A stretch of DNA of 59,202 nucleotides from Ignavibacteria bacterium (GTDB lineage: Bacteria; Bacteroidota; Ignavibacteria; UBA10030; F1-140-MAGs086): contig VGWC01000006.1 in the NCBI GenBank assembly GCA_016873775.1, forward strand, positions 1 to 59,202. The letters are read 5' to 3'. Shown in pieces: positions 1 through 9,379 of this stretch. Within the stretch, counting starts at the first letter, position 1. Every line of letters begins with the position of its first letter. The notes beneath the pieces were generated by a model, which saw nothing but the letters and a program-made list of their open reading frames with translations, was not told the origin of the DNA and ran no database searches. The position numbers and the translations under genes were made by a program.

Positions 1-582
1 TTTTTCTTCTGCAATTTTTGTCAGCGCAGTTCCGAATAACAATGAGAATACAATGAGCGGAATCATTTCCATATTAACGATTGATTTTATAATGTTGCGC
101 GGAACAAACATATCGAGAATTTGATTAACGATACCGAGTGTTCCCGATGCAACAGCAGTTCCGGTTTTTGCGCCGATTTCTTTTGTTTGCGATGCGTAAG
201 AATTCATCAATGTTTCGCGGGCGGTTTGATCAAATCCTGCGCCGGGTTTTACTAATTCGAGCAACGTGATTCCGACAAACGCCGCGAAGGCAGACGTTAT
301 CAGAAAAAACAACAACGTTCGTCCGCCAATTTTTCCCAGTTTAGAAATATCGCCAAGTCCTGCAACGCCCGAAGTAAGCGATGCAAAAACGAGTGGAACA
401 ACAACGATAAAAAGCAAGCGAAGAAAGATTTGTCCGATGGGATGAGCAATCGAATCAATGAGCGTGTTTAATACTTGTTGCGCATTCGGATTTCCCGCGG
501 CGGAAATATTTACAAGAGTGCCGACCAATGCTCCGAACGCAAGAGCGATGATGATGAGAGTGTGCGAAGAAAATTTTTTCAT
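1..582 (-). CDS. Dicarboxylate/amino acid:cation symporter (DAACS family), 3' part missing
   Basis: The reading frame opens with ATG at 582 on the minus strand and runs off the left edge, giving 194 residues. The N-terminus MKKFSSHTLIIIALAFGA begins a hydrophobic segment. It is followed by family-typical stretches HPIGQIFLRLLF, VPLVFASLTSGV, LGKIGGRTLLFFL and MIPLIVFSLLFGTAL. These match the first membrane helices of GltP/DctA-type sodium- or proton-coupled carriers of glutamate, aspartate or C4-dicarboxylates. The substrate-binding hairpins and the NMDG-type motif lie beyond the window, so the substrate cannot be decided. It is divergent from nuoA, with about 160 bp between them. Confidence 0.88.
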   Translation of the reverse strand, partial: MKKFSSHTLIIIALAFGALVGTLVNISAAGNPNAQQVLNTLIDSIAHPIGQIFLRLLFIVVVPLVFASLTSGVAGLGDISKLGKIGGRTLLFFLITSAFAAFVGITLLELVKPGAGFDQTARETLMNSYASQTKEIGAKTGTAVASGTLGIVNQILDMFVPRNIIKSIVNMEMIPLIVFSLLFGTALTKIAEEK

Positions 583-690
583 TTATGTTAGTGAAAAAGA
601 ATTGAAATACTCGTAAAAAAATCGCGTAGAAACTACAAATAATTTTTTTCTACTTCAAGCGAAATTGAAAAAGTTTAAATGAAAACTCTG

Positions 691-721
691 TTTGTAAATG
701 CTTCATTTTTCAATAGATTTA
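691..721 (+). promoter_or_regulatory. Predicted promoter of the nuo operon (Bacteroidota-type -33/-7)
   Basis: TTTG at 691-694 is followed after exactly 19 bases by TAGATTTA at 714-721, then CCGC. This fits the Bacteroidetes primary-sigma consensus TTTG-N19-TAnnTTTG. The nuoA start codon lies about 20 bp downstream, so the leader would be very short. The same arrangement recurs before rho and the PorW-like gene. Confidence 0.6.
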
Positions 722-740
722 CCGCACAATTTTTTTACTA

Positions 741-1097
741 ATGCTCGAACTTTATCTTCCAATATTTATACTCTTCTTTTTCGCTGCTGCGTTTGGAATA
801 ATAATGTCCAACGTGAACAATTGGTTTGGTCCAAATCAGCCGACAGAAATTAAACTTACCACGTATGAAAGCGGAATGAAACCTATTCGCACTGCGCGAG
901 AACGAGTTTCCGTAAAATATTATATGGTTGCAATGTTGTTCATCGTATTTGATATTGAAGTGGTGTTTCTTTATCCGTGGGCTGTGAATTTCAAATCGCT
1001 TGGAATGTTTGGCTTCGTTGAAATGTTCGTGTTCATTACAATTTTATTCATCGGCTATATTTACATTTTTAAAAAAGGAGCATTAAGATGGGATTAG
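741..1097 (+). CDS. nuoA: NADH-quinone oxidoreductase subunit A
   Basis: This 118-residue membrane subunit belongs to respiratory complex I and helps form the hinge between the quinone site and the membrane arm. It has three hydrophobic segments (about residues 5-25, 62-82 and 88-110). It carries the family motifs [20 protein letters not shown] and [13 protein letters not shown]. Its length is normal for NuoA. Its last 10 bases overlap the nuoB start, consistent with translational coupling in a nuoABCDEF operon. A good -33/-7 promoter lies immediately upstream. Confidence 0.96.
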   Translation: MLELYLPIFILFFFAAAFGIIMSNVNNWFGPNQPTEIKLTTYESGMKPIRTARERVSVKYYMVAMLFIVFDIEVVFLYPWAVNFKSLGMFGFVEMFVFITILFIGYIYIFKKGALRWD

Positions 1098-1585
1098 AAA
1101 TTGCAAAAGAAAGTTTTTTCACAACAACTATTGATGCAATGGTGAATTGGTCGCGGAAAAATTCTCTTTGGCCAATGCCGATGGGAATTTCATGCTGCGC
1201 AATTGAAATGATGGCGATGGCAAGTCCACGATTTGATGTTTCTCGTTTCGGAACGGAAGTGTTTCGTTTTTCTCCGCGTCAATCCGATTTGATGATTGTT
1301 GCTGGAACGGTAACGTATAAAATGGCGCATGTCGTGAGAAAAATTTATGACCAAATGCCCGAACCGAAGTGGGTAATTGCAATGGGCGCATGTTCTTCTT
1401 CCGGTGGAATGTATCGTTCGTATTCCGTTGTGCAAGGGATTGACCAATTTATTCCTGTTGATGTTTTTGTTGCCGGTTGTCCTCCTCGTCCCGATAATGT
1501 TTTGAATGCGTTGATTCATATTCAGAAAAAAGTTCAACTTGGAAAATCAGCGGGAGAGCGAGAAAAGATTTTTATTGGTGAGTAA
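1088..1585 (+). CDS. nuoB: NADH-quinone oxidoreductase subunit B
   Basis: NuoB is the 165-residue peripheral subunit that holds iron-sulfur cluster N2, the last electron carrier before quinone. All four expected ligands are visible: the tandem C36-C37 in [11 protein letters not shown]102 in [11 protein letters not shown], and C131 in [14 protein letters not shown]. Length and motif order are standard. It overlaps nuoA by 10 bp and nuoC follows 12 bp after its stop. Confidence 0.97.
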   Translation: MGLEIAKESFFTTTIDAMVNWSRKNSLWPMPMGISCCAIEMMAMASPRFDVSRFGTEVFRFSPRQSDLMIVAGTVTYKMAHVVRKIYDQMPEPKWVIAMGACSSSGGMYRSYSVVQGIDQFIPVDVFVAGCPPRPDNVLNALIHIQKKVQLGKSAGEREKIFIGE

Positions 1586-1597
1586 AGTATATCTTCA

Positions 1598-2149
1598 ATG
1601 AACAACATCCGCGAACTTCTTTTGAAAAAACTCAACGAACAATTTTCATCTGCGATTGAATCACTTAATAATTTTCGTGATGAAACAACAATAATTATCA
1701 AGAAAGAATACCTGATTTCCGTTTGTACATTTCTACGCGATGATACTGAACTTGCTTTTGATTCTCTGCGCGACGTTACTGCTGTAGATTATTCCGGATT
1801 TTTACAAAATCAACCACCGCACGACCACGATATTTCTGTTCCGGAAAAAATTCAACAGCAACTCGACACACGATTTCAAATCGTGTATAATGTGTATTCG
1901 ATGAAAAATAATTTTCGAATTCGTTTGAAAGTAAAATTGAACGAAGATGAAAAAATTGCAACTGTTTCAACTGTTTGGAAATCTGCAAACTGGTACGAAC
2001 GCGAAGTGTACGATATGTTCGGAATTACATTTGACGGACATCCCGATATGCGAAGAATGTATTTGCCTGAAGAATTTCAATTTCATCCGCTCAGAAAAGA
2101 ATTTCCATTGATGGGAATTCCCGGTTCGCTTCCACTTCCAAAACACTAA
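1598..2149 (+). CDS. nuoC: NADH-quinone oxidoreductase subunit C
   Basis: This 183-residue protein is the 30-kDa subunit of the peripheral arm of complex I. The C-terminal half carries the signature WYEREVYDMFGITFDGHPD followed by RRMYLPEEF and HPLRKEFPLMG. The N-terminal part is variable, with a His/Asp-containing insert near residues 68-75. The stop codon shares one base with the nuoD start (TAATG), which suggests translational coupling. NuoC and NuoD are separate genes here, not fused as in Escherichia coli. Confidence 0.95.
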   Translation: MNNIRELLLKKLNEQFSSAIESLNNFRDETTIIIKKEYLISVCTFLRDDTELAFDSLRDVTAVDYSGFLQNQPPHDHDISVPEKIQQQLDTRFQIVYNVYSMKNNFRIRLKVKLNEDEKIATVSTVWKSANWYEREVYDMFGITFDGHPDMRRMYLPEEFQFHPLRKEFPLMGIPGSLPLPKH

Positions 2150-3402
2150 TGAGAAAAGTTCATTTCACAGAACCTTCTGAGCGCATCATTCAAGCCCTCA
2201 ATGACCAAGACACAAGTTTTACAATTGATGACCCGCTTGAACATACGATGGTCCTCAATATGGGACCACAACACCCTGCAACACATGGCGTTTTGCGTTT
2301 GCTTGTTCGACTCGATGGAGAAACAGTTATTTCTTGCATTCCTGATTTAGGGTATCTTCATCGCGGGTATGAAAAATTGGGAGAGAATTGTTCTTATCAC
2401 GAATTCATTACGCACACGGACCGACTCGATTATCTTTCTCCGCTTGCTAATAATGTAGCATACACACTTGCAGTAGAAAAATTAGCGAGGATAGAAGTTA
2501 CAAAGCGCGTTCAATTCATTCGTGTTATTTGTGCAGAAATGGCGCGTCTTGCTTCGCATTTTGTTTTTCTCGGAACGATGTGTATGGATGTTGGCGCACT
2601 GACAATTTTGTTGTGGAGTTTTCGCGAAAGAGAAAAACTGCAAGACATAATGGATGTACTCACAGGAGTTCGTTTCACCAATAGTTTCGCCCGTATTGGC
2701 GGTGTTGCAAACGATATGAGCGACGAAGTGAAAAAAATGATTTCTGATTACGTTGAACAATTTCCAGAAAAAATTTATGAATGTGAAAAATTAGTTTTAT
2801 CGAATAGAATTTTTATAGACCGTTGCGAAGGAGTTGGTTATATTTCTAAAGAAGATGCCATTTCTATGGGTGCAACGGGACCGATTTTACGCGGCAGTGG
2901 AATTGCGCATGACTTACGCCGCGACCATCCATATTTAGTGTACAACGAACTTGATTTCGATATTCCCGCTTTCAATGAAGGCGATGTGCTTGCGCGGTTT
3001 TATGTTCGCTTGAATGAAATGAAAGAGAGCATAAAAATTTTGAGGCAATGTTTGGAAAAAATTCCGCAAGGAAATGTGAAACCACCCGCGCCGAAAAAAG
3101 TTCTTCCTGATAAAGAAAAAATTTATTCGAAAATGGAAGAACTCATAAACGATTTTATGCTCATCAATTTCGGAATCAATCCGCCAATCGGAGAAGTGTA
3201 CAATGCAATTGAAGGTTCAAAAGGCGAACTTGGATTTTATATAGTGAGTGATGGCGATGGAACTCCGTGGCGTTTGAAAATTCGCTCACCATCATTTTGT
3301 AATTTACAAGTTATGCCGCAAATGATAAAAGGAAATATGATTTCTGATATTGTTGCAATCATCGGCAGTGTTGACCCGGTGATGGGAGAAGCGGATAAAT
3401 AA
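2149..3402 (+). CDS. nuoD: NADH-quinone oxidoreductase subunit D
   Basis: NuoD is the 49-kDa subunit (417 residues) which, with NuoB, forms the quinone-binding cavity of complex I. The N-terminal region contains NMGPQHPATHGVLRLL with the conserved quinone-site histidines. It is followed by IPDLGYLHRGYEKL, THTDRLDYLSPLANN and GATGPILRGSGIAHDLR. The end, VAIIGSVDPVMGEADK, is close to the usual D-P-V-M-G-E-x-D-R terminus. The start overlaps the nuoC stop by one base. Confidence 0.97.
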   Translation: MRKVHFTEPSERIIQALNDQDTSFTIDDPLEHTMVLNMGPQHPATHGVLRLLVRLDGETVISCIPDLGYLHRGYEKLGENCSYHEFITHTDRLDYLSPLANNVAYTLAVEKLARIEVTKRVQFIRVICAEMARLASHFVFLGTMCMDVGALTILLWSFREREKLQDIMDVLTGVRFTNSFARIGGVANDMSDEVKKMISDYVEQFPEKIYECEKLVLSNRIFIDRCEGVGYISKEDAISMGATGPILRGSGIAHDLRRDHPYLVYNELDFDIPAFNEGDVLARFYVRLNEMKESIKILRQCLEKIPQGNVKPPAPKKVLPDKEKIYSKMEELINDFMLINFGINPPIGEVYNAIEGSKGELGFYIVSDGDGTPWRLKIRSPSFCNLQVMPQMIKGNMISDIVAIIGSVDPVMGEADK

Positions 3403-3452
3403 ATGAGAGATTTTATGCAAAGCGTTTGGAAAGCCAATTCATAATTACATAT

Positions 3453-3917
3453 ATGCTTTCACAGGAAAACTTACAACAATTTGAACGACTTCAAAAATTT
3501 TATCCAACAAAAAAAGCGCTGACCCTTCCCGTGTTGTGGATGATTCAAGAACAAGAAGGATGGATCTCCGTAGAAGCAATGATGTATGTTTCTTCATTGT
3601 TAGAAATTCCCGTTGGCGATGTGTACGGCGTTGTTACGTTTTATACAATGTACAACCAACAACAGAGAGGGAAATATCATTTGCAGATTTGCACGAATAT
3701 CTCTTGCCAATTGCGCGGTGCAGATAAACTTGTTGAACACGCTTGCAAAACCTTGAACGTGCAAACAGAAGAAAATACGAAAGACGGAAGATTTACCATT
3801 TCAAAAGTCGAATGTCTCGGAAGTTGCGGCACTGCACCAATGATGCAAATGAATAATGATTTTGTTGAAAATTTATCTGTTGAACAATTAGATATACTTT
3901 TGAACGAATTGAAATAA
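3453..3917 (+). CDS. nuoE: NADH-quinone oxidoreductase subunit E
   Basis: NuoE is the 24-kDa thioredoxin-like subunit of the NADH dehydrogenase module and holds [2Fe-2S] cluster N1a. The ligand pairs are CTNISC (C-x4-C) and CLGSC (C-x3-C). The motif VYGVVTFYTMYN is typical of the family. I start at the ATG at 3453 (154 residues). An in-frame TTG at 3426 would add nine residues with no family resemblance. About 50 bp separate it from nuoD, so it may depend on read-through. Confidence 0.93.
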   Translation: MLSQENLQQFERLQKFYPTKKALTLPVLWMIQEQEGWISVEAMMYVSSLLEIPVGDVYGVVTFYTMYNQQQRGKYHLQICTNISCQLRGADKLVEHACKTLNVQTEENTKDGRFTISKVECLGSCGTAPMMQMNNDFVENLSVEQLDILLNELK

Positions 3918-3920
3918 TAC

Positions 3921-3983
3921 CTCACGCAAAGAAGCAAAGATGCAAAGAAAATTTTTTTCAGCGACTTCGCGTCTTTGCGTGAG
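3921..3983. repeat. Imperfect inverted repeat between nuoE and nuoF (CGCAAAG family)
   Basis: The left arm CTCACGCAAAGAAGC and the right arm GACGCGTCTTTGCGTGAG-like sequence pair over about 19 of 23 positions around an AT-rich loop. The stem would form in the intercistronic mRNA. The word CGCAAAG/CGCGAAG recurs before gcvP at 40723-40779. The left end of the loop and right arm run almost into the nuoF start codon. Confidence 0.6.
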
Positions 3984-3992
3984 AAAAAAAAT

Positions 3993-5324
3993 ATGCAATT
4001 AGATTTTACAGAAAAACTTATTCTTCCAAACATTTCGAATCTTCACCAACTTTCTGTGTATGAAGAAAACGGCGGCTATCAAGCAATTCGGAAAGCATTT
4101 ACAATGCAACCCGATGCTGTTACGAATGAAGTGAAACAATCCAATCTGCGCGGAAGGGGAGGAGCGTGTTTTCCCACCGGTTTGAAATGGACATTTATGC
4201 CGAAGTCCACTACAGCGGACAAGCAAACCGAAAAACCAAAATATCTTTGTTGCAACGCTGATGAAAGTGAACCGGGAACATTTAAAGACAGACAAATTAT
4301 TGAGTTCAATCCGCATTTACTCATCGAAGGAATTTTATGCGCAGCGTATGCAATGGGAATAAAATCAACATACATTTATATTCGCGGAGAATATTACAAG
4401 TGGTATAAAATTTTACAAAACGCAGTTGAAGAAGCGTACGCGAAAAACTATATCGGTGAAAAAATTTTTGGAACAGAATTTTCAACTGACATCGTTGTTC
4501 ACCGTGGAGCCGGAGCATACATTTGCGGAGAAGAATCTGCGTTGATGAATTCTGTAGAAGGAAAGCGTGGTTATCCGAGAGTGAAACCGCCATTTCCCGC
4601 AGCGTTTGGTTTGTGGGGATGTCCAACGACTATTAACAATGTTGAAACACTTTGCAACGTTCCACATATAATTAATCGTGGTTGGGAATGGTTTTCAAAA
4701 ATTGGTTCACCAAAACATCCTGGAACAATTTTACTCGGTGTTAGTGGACATGTGAATAAACCCGGTGTATATGAATTTCCCACGGGAATTTTACTTTCCG
4801 ATTTGATTTACGAAGTCTGCGGTGGTATTCCTGGAAATAAAAAAATCAAAGCAGTTATTCCTGGCGGTTCTTCGACAATGTGGATTCGCGGTGAAGAAAT
4901 TGATGGTGTTCGAATGGATGCAGAATCATTGAAAACAGTTGGAACATCAATCGGGACGGGCGGTGTGATCGTGATGGATGAAGATACAGATGTTATCAAA
5001 GTTCTCTCGCGCATTGCTCATTTTTATCATCACGAAAGTTGCGGACAGTGTACACCATGTCGCGAAGGAACTGGGTGGATGGAAAAAATTCTTCACAATT
5101 TTGAAAGTAGTGAAGCAACACTTGAAGATATTGATTTACTTCTCGATGTTGCAAACAACATTGAAGGAAACACGATATGTGCTTTGGGAGATGCAGCAGC
5201 GTGGCCCGTGCAAAGTGTGATTAAAAAATTTCGCGGAGAGTTCGAACGACGTGTAAGAAAATCTCCAAAAGTTTCATCGTCTATAAAACCTCCACATCTG
5301 GTTTTTGCGCACGCAACTCCATAA
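3993..5324 (+). CDS. nuoF: NADH-quinone oxidoreductase subunit F
   Basis: NuoF (443 residues) oxidises NADH with FMN and holds [4Fe-4S] cluster N3. Visible motifs are the glycine-rich NADH/FMN site LRGRGGACFPTGLKW, CNADESEPGTFKDR, GAGAYICGEESALMNSVEG and the cluster ligands SCGQCTPCREG, with a fourth Cys in NTICALGDAA. The ATG at 3993 is preferred over an in-frame TTG at 3975 that would fall inside the upstream inverted repeat. It is the last nuo gene of the cluster here; nuoG to nuoN do not follow. Confidence 0.96.
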   Translation: MQLDFTEKLILPNISNLHQLSVYEENGGYQAIRKAFTMQPDAVTNEVKQSNLRGRGGACFPTGLKWTFMPKSTTADKQTEKPKYLCCNADESEPGTFKDRQIIEFNPHLLIEGILCAAYAMGIKSTYIYIRGEYYKWYKILQNAVEEAYAKNYIGEKIFGTEFSTDIVVHRGAGAYICGEESALMNSVEGKRGYPRVKPPFPAAFGLWGCPTTINNVETLCNVPHIINRGWEWFSKIGSPKHPGTILLGVSGHVNKPGVYEFPTGILLSDLIYEVCGGIPGNKKIKAVIPGGSSTMWIRGEEIDGVRMDAESLKTVGTSIGTGGVIVMDEDTDVIKVLSRIAHFYHHESCGQCTPCREGTGWMEKILHNFESSEATLEDIDLLLDVANNIEGNTICALGDAAAWPVQSVIKKFRGEFERRVRKSPKVSSSIKPPHLVFAHATP

Positions 5325-5381
5325 CTATTTCATTTCATTGAACACAGTAATTCTGTGACTTCTATACAATCCAGAGAAAAA

Positions 5382-7028
5382 ATGAAATCTCCAAAAAAAT
5401 TTACAAAATCTCAGTTGCGCAGTGGAATCATTTTTTTTGAACAGGATGAAAATCTTCAAAAAAAAATTTTCGAGTTAGAACTTGCCGTACCACTGAGACA
5501 TTCTGCATCATTCGAGACAACAACGAAATTTCTTAACAATTTTCCCGAAGATATACTTTTAGCAAATGTCTTTTTGTTTCCCAATGACGGATTTGAATTG
5601 TCGCGTAAATTTCACAGCGAAGATTCATCGCGTTGTATCATTTTATATTCTTCCCTAAAAGTTTCTGAGGAAGAACACCGCCGTGCGTATCAATGCGGTG
5701 CATTTCAAATTGTAAGCGTCAATGACGGTTTTGCCGAATTATATCAGGCGATTCAGGAAGCACAATTATTGCTGCAAAAATATTCTCAATATTCGAATAC
5801 GAAAAACGCAACTTCGCATTCGATGCTCATGTATTCAACGAAGAAAGAGCAAAATCTTTTAAGAGAAATCGAGCAACTTCGCGCAAGTGAAATCCGTTAC
5901 AAGAATTATTTTGAGAATGCAAGTTTTCCGATTTTTGTTCTTGATCCGAAAAAAGATATTGTGTTGGAAATGAATGAACAAGCGGAACAGTTTCTTGGTT
6001 ATTCTCGAGGCGAATTGAAACAAATGGGAAAACTTCCGTTCGTTTCTCCATCAACGCGTCTTCGAGACATTGTAAATTGGGGAATTCAACTAACAAATAC
6101 TGCTACAATGCGCACAAAAAACGGAGAGTTCGTTGATGTTGAATTAACAGCAGGGTTGATTGACCAATCGTTGAACAACAACGTCAATTCTTCATTTCTG
6201 ATATTATATGTCAAAGACGTTACGGAACAAAAAAGATTGCGTGAACAATTAGTGCAAGTGGAAAAAATGAGTTTGCTTGGAAGATTATCTGCGGGCATCG
6301 CTCACGAAATCCGCAATCCTTTGACAGCAGTAAAAATAAATTTGCAAGAGTTTGATTTACAAATTACTGAAGACCATCCGCTTCGCGATTCCCTTGCGTT
6401 AGCGTTAGAAGGCGTAAAACAAATTGAACAAATAATAGAAAACACGCTTGAGTTTGCACGCCCCACAAAACCGGAGCATGAAAAAGCAAACATCAATGAA
6501 GTATTAGAAAAGTCACTTTCATTTGCAAAAATTGCGTTACAAAAAAAACGAATTCAACTTCGTTTCAACTTTGCAACTTCGTTACCGTTTGTTCACATTG
6601 ATACGCAACAAATTCAGCAAGTATTTTTAAACTTGTTAACCAATTCGATTGAAGCGTCAGAAAGCGGCGGTATCATTGAAGTACGTACATTTCTTGAAAA
6701 AAATTTTACTCCTTTCGTCATCTCAGCATATACAATAATCACCGAAAGCGAAAACTATCTTGCGCCCGAAGAAAACGATTATGCTGTTGTTGAATTTAAG
6801 GACTACGGTTCCGGAATTCCTAAAGAACATCTTGAGCACGTGTTCGAACCTTTTTTTACAACAAAGGCAAAGGGAACAGGATTAGGTCTTGCAATTAGTA
6901 AACAAATATTGGAGTTGCACAATGCCTTCGTTGCGATTTCAACAAATGAGGCCGGTACATCTTTCTTATGCTATTTCCCGATTTTAAAAAATGGAGAAAC
7001 GAAAACTAAAAATTCTCGTCGCCGATGA
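5382..7028 (+). CDS. Sensor histidine kinase with pseudo-receiver and PAS domains
   Basis: This soluble kinase (548 residues from the ATG at 5382; a GTG at 5355 would add nine) has three parts. The first about 140 residues look like a response-regulator receiver: the region LLANVFLFPNDGFEL aligns with the phospho-acceptor strand, but Asp is replaced by Asn. The region VSVND replaces the usual K-P. A PAS domain follows, from about SEIRYKNYFENASFPIFVLD. Then come a HisKA domain with GRLSAGIAHEIRNPLTAVK (phospho-acceptor His) and a HATPase domain with NLLTNSIEAS, DYGSGIP and GTGLGLAI. No membrane segment is seen, so it probably senses a cytoplasmic signal. Its end overlaps the regulator gene by 38 bp. 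Confidence 0.9.
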   Translation: MKSPKKFTKSQLRSGIIFFEQDENLQKKIFELELAVPLRHSASFETTTKFLNNFPEDILLANVFLFPNDGFELSRKFHSEDSSRCIILYSSLKVSEEEHRRAYQCGAFQIVSVNDGFAELYQAIQEAQLLLQKYSQYSNTKNATSHSMLMYSTKKEQNLLREIEQLRASEIRYKNYFENASFPIFVLDPKKDIVLEMNEQAEQFLGYSRGELKQMGKLPFVSPSTRLRDIVNWGIQLTNTATMRTKNGEFVDVELTAGLIDQSLNNNVNSSFLILYVKDVTEQKRLREQLVQVEKMSLLGRLSAGIAHEIRNPLTAVKINLQEFDLQITEDHPLRDSLALALEGVKQIEQIIENTLEFARPTKPEHEKANINEVLEKSLSFAKIALQKKRIQLRFNFATSLPFVHIDTQQIQQVFLNLLTNSIEASESGGIIEVRTFLEKNFTPFVISAYTIITESENYLAPEENDYAVVEFKDYGSGIPKEHLEHVFEPFFTTKAKGTGLGLAISKQILELHNAFVAISTNEAGTSFLCYFPILKNGETKTKNSRRR

Positions 7029-8379
7029 TGAAGTCCTTTTGACGAATTCGCTCAAAAGTATACTTTCCAGAATGGGATACGAAGTGCGTGTTTGTTACCA
7101 TGGAGGAGAAGTATATGCGCTTGTCAAAGAATTTCAACCAGATGCAGTTTTGTTGGATATATTTTTGGGCGATGTCAACGGTATAGAATTGATGAAACGT
7201 CTGCGGGAAGAATTTGCAGAAATTCCTGTCGTGATGATAACGGCAAATTCCGATGTTTCGATGGCGGTTCGCGCAATGAAAGAAGGGGCAATGGATTATG
7301 TTGTCAAACCGTTTGATTTGGATATTCTCAACATTATCATTCAAAAAGCAGTTGAAAATGCAGCGTTGCGTACTTCCTATCGTCCTCAATCCCTTGGGAA
7401 AAAATCGTTATTTCTTCCTACCATCATTGCTGAAAGCGAAGAAATGAAATTGATTATGAACTTGGCTCGTCAGTTTGCATACAGTAATTCAACCACAGTG
7501 CTTATCCAAGGAGAAAGCGGAACTGGAAAAGAACTTGTGGCGCGTGCAATTCATCAGTTAAGTAATCGAACAAACGGTCCATTTATTTCACTTAATTGCG
7601 GTGCAATTCCACGTGACCTTGCAGAGAGCGAATTTTTTGGATATGAAAAAGGTGCCTTCACCGGAGCAACGGAAAAATTGAAACAAGGAAAATTTGAACT
7701 TGCGCATTATGGAACATTGTTACTTGATGAAGTTGGAGAATTAAGTTTAGATATGCAAGTAAAATTATTACGCATCTTGGAAGAAAAACGATTTTACCGA
7801 TTGGGTGGAACGAAAGAAATCGAAGTAGATGTGAGAGTACTTGCTTCTTCCAATAGAGATTTAATTCAGGAAGTTGCCGCACATCGGTTTCGTGAAGATT
7901 TGTTCTATCGTTTGAATGTTGCAACAATCACGATACCTCCACTACGGGAGAGAAAAAGAGATATAATTCCGATGGCAGAAACGTTCTTAAAAGAATTTTC
8001 ACAAAAATTCAACAAAGCCGAATTCATATTGTCCGCGGAATCGAAAATATTTTTAGAGAATTATCTTTGGCGCGGTAACGTACGAGAATTGAGAAATGCA
8101 CTCGAAAGAATCGTGCTCCTTCACTCGCCGTGCGAAATTACCGTATCACAATTTTCTTTCCTCAAAACTCCTGATAACGGATTCAGTACAATGAAGAATT
8201 TTTATTATAATGCTCTTCCGATTGCACAAGAAACAAATTCTGTTCGCGACTCAATTATGAAAGCGTTGGAGCAATCGAAAGGTAATCAATTAAAAGCCGC
8301 AAAAATTCTCGGACTCACGCGTTCCAAACTTCGTTACAGAATAGAACAACTGCATATAGATATTTCGCAGTACAAATAG
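6991..8379 (+). CDS. NtrC-family sigma-54-dependent response regulator
   Basis: This 462-residue regulator is the cognate partner of the overlapping kinase. The receiver domain (1-120) has the acidic pair D12-D13, phospho-acceptor D56 in VLLDIFLG and Lys in VVKPFD. The AAA+ domain has Walker A GESGTGKE, the sigma-54 contact loop GAFTGAT and Walker B LLDEVGEL. A Fis-type helix-turn-helix (GNQLKAAKILGLTRSKLRYRI) closes the protein. It should activate RpoN promoters, whose location is not known. Direct adjacency to nuoF suggests, but does not prove, a link to respiration. Confidence 0.95.
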   Translation: MEKRKLKILVADDEVLLTNSLKSILSRMGYEVRVCYHGGEVYALVKEFQPDAVLLDIFLGDVNGIELMKRLREEFAEIPVVMITANSDVSMAVRAMKEGAMDYVVKPFDLDILNIIIQKAVENAALRTSYRPQSLGKKSLFLPTIIAESEEMKLIMNLARQFAYSNSTTVLIQGESGTGKELVARAIHQLSNRTNGPFISLNCGAIPRDLAESEFFGYEKGAFTGATEKLKQGKFELAHYGTLLLDEVGELSLDMQVKLLRILEEKRFYRLGGTKEIEVDVRVLASSNRDLIQEVAAHRFREDLFYRLNVATITIPPLRERKRDIIPMAETFLKEFSQKFNKAEFILSAESKIFLENYLWRGNVRELRNALERIVLLHSPCEITVSQFSFLKTPDNGFSTMKNFYYNALPIAQETNSVRDSIMKALEQSKGNQLKAAKILGLTRSKLRYRIEQLHIDISQYK

Positions 8380-8389
8380 AATCATTGCA

Positions 8390-9358
8390 CTACGAACTTC
8401 TTGCAATTAAATGACGGGAAAAATTCACCAGTAATTGTTTTTCATGTGAGGAAGGAAAGACATCGAGTTCGTTTAACGCTTCATCGGTGTATTGCTTGAC
8501 AAGATTCGATGCTTCGGTATGCAAATTCATATCGCGGAATTTTTTTATTACAGCGGAAATCTGACTGCTCGAAATTTTTCGTGAAGCAAGACGAAGTATC
8601 ATCTCATCGCGCGGATTTATTTCTAATGAGCGAACTAAAAAAAAGGTTCGTTTCCCTTCCAGAATATCGCCTCCGATTTTTTTCCCGAACGTTTTTTCGT
8701 CGCCGAAATTATCTAAATAATCGTCCTGAATTTGAAATGCTATCCCTATGTTTTTCCCAAATAATTCTAACGCGCGCAGTTTGCGTTTCGTACAATGTGA
8801 AGAAATTCCTCCTAACATCGCCGCAGTTGCGCACAATGCCCCCGTTTTTTTTTCAATCATCGAAATATATTCTTGAAGAGAAATATCCAATCGCGCTTCA
8901 AATTGTTTATCTAATGCTTGCCCTTCGCACACATCGGAAAATCCTTTTGTGAATACAGTAACGTAAGCAATGTTGTTTTTGAAATTAGTTTTGCTGAAAA
9001 TATTGTAGGCAAAAGAAAGAAGCAAATCTCCGGTAAGTATTGCAGTTCCTACGTCCCATTTTTCATGAAGCGTTTCTCTTCCGCGCCGGAAACTTGCATT
9101 ATCCATGATGTCGTCGTGAACAAGAGTGAACAAATGCAATAGTTCTATCGCAGTGGCAACTCCGAGTGTATTTTCAAGTTTCCCTCCACACATAGAACTC
9201 GATAGAAACGTAAGAATCGGTCGAACCCGTTTTCCGCTTTGGAGTAATTCATACGAGATGAATTCCTTGAATGCAGAATTGTTTTTTTTCATCACTAATG
9301 TTAATTCTTTCTCAATGGTATTTTTCAATGCTTGCACTCGAGATTGCAAAGATTTCAT
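8390..9358 (-). CDS. Polyprenyl (geranylgeranyl/octaprenyl-type) diphosphate synthase
   Basis: This trans-isoprenyl diphosphate synthase (322 residues) elongates allylic diphosphates with isopentenyl diphosphate. The first aspartate-rich motif is LVHDDIMDNASFRRG and the second is FQIQDDYLDNFGD, with GKKIGGDI after it. SGKRVRP near residue 40 is the IPP-binding site. Chain length cannot be set from sequence alone; quinone side chain or general C15-C20 synthesis are both possible. The ATG at 9358 is preferred over the adjacent TTG. It converges with the response-regulator gene, 10 bp away. Confidence 0.92.
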   Translation of the reverse strand: MKSLQSRVQALKNTIEKELTLVMKKNNSAFKEFISYELLQSGKRVRPILTFLSSSMCGGKLENTLGVATAIELLHLFTLVHDDIMDNASFRRGRETLHEKWDVGTAILTGDLLLSFAYNIFSKTNFKNNIAYVTVFTKGFSDVCEGQALDKQFEARLDISLQEYISMIEKKTGALCATAAMLGGISSHCTKRKLRALELFGKNIGIAFQIQDDYLDNFGDEKTFGKKIGGDILEGKRTFFLVRSLEINPRDEMILRLASRKISSSQISAVIKKFRDMNLHTEASNLVKQYTDEALNELDVFPSSHEKQLLVNFSRHLIARSS

Positions 9359-9379
9359 CAACGTTAAATAAACAATTCT

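Noticed and set aside
3237-3437. Minus-strand open frame opposite the end of nuoD
   Set aside because: It is antisense to conserved nuoD sequence without independent support.
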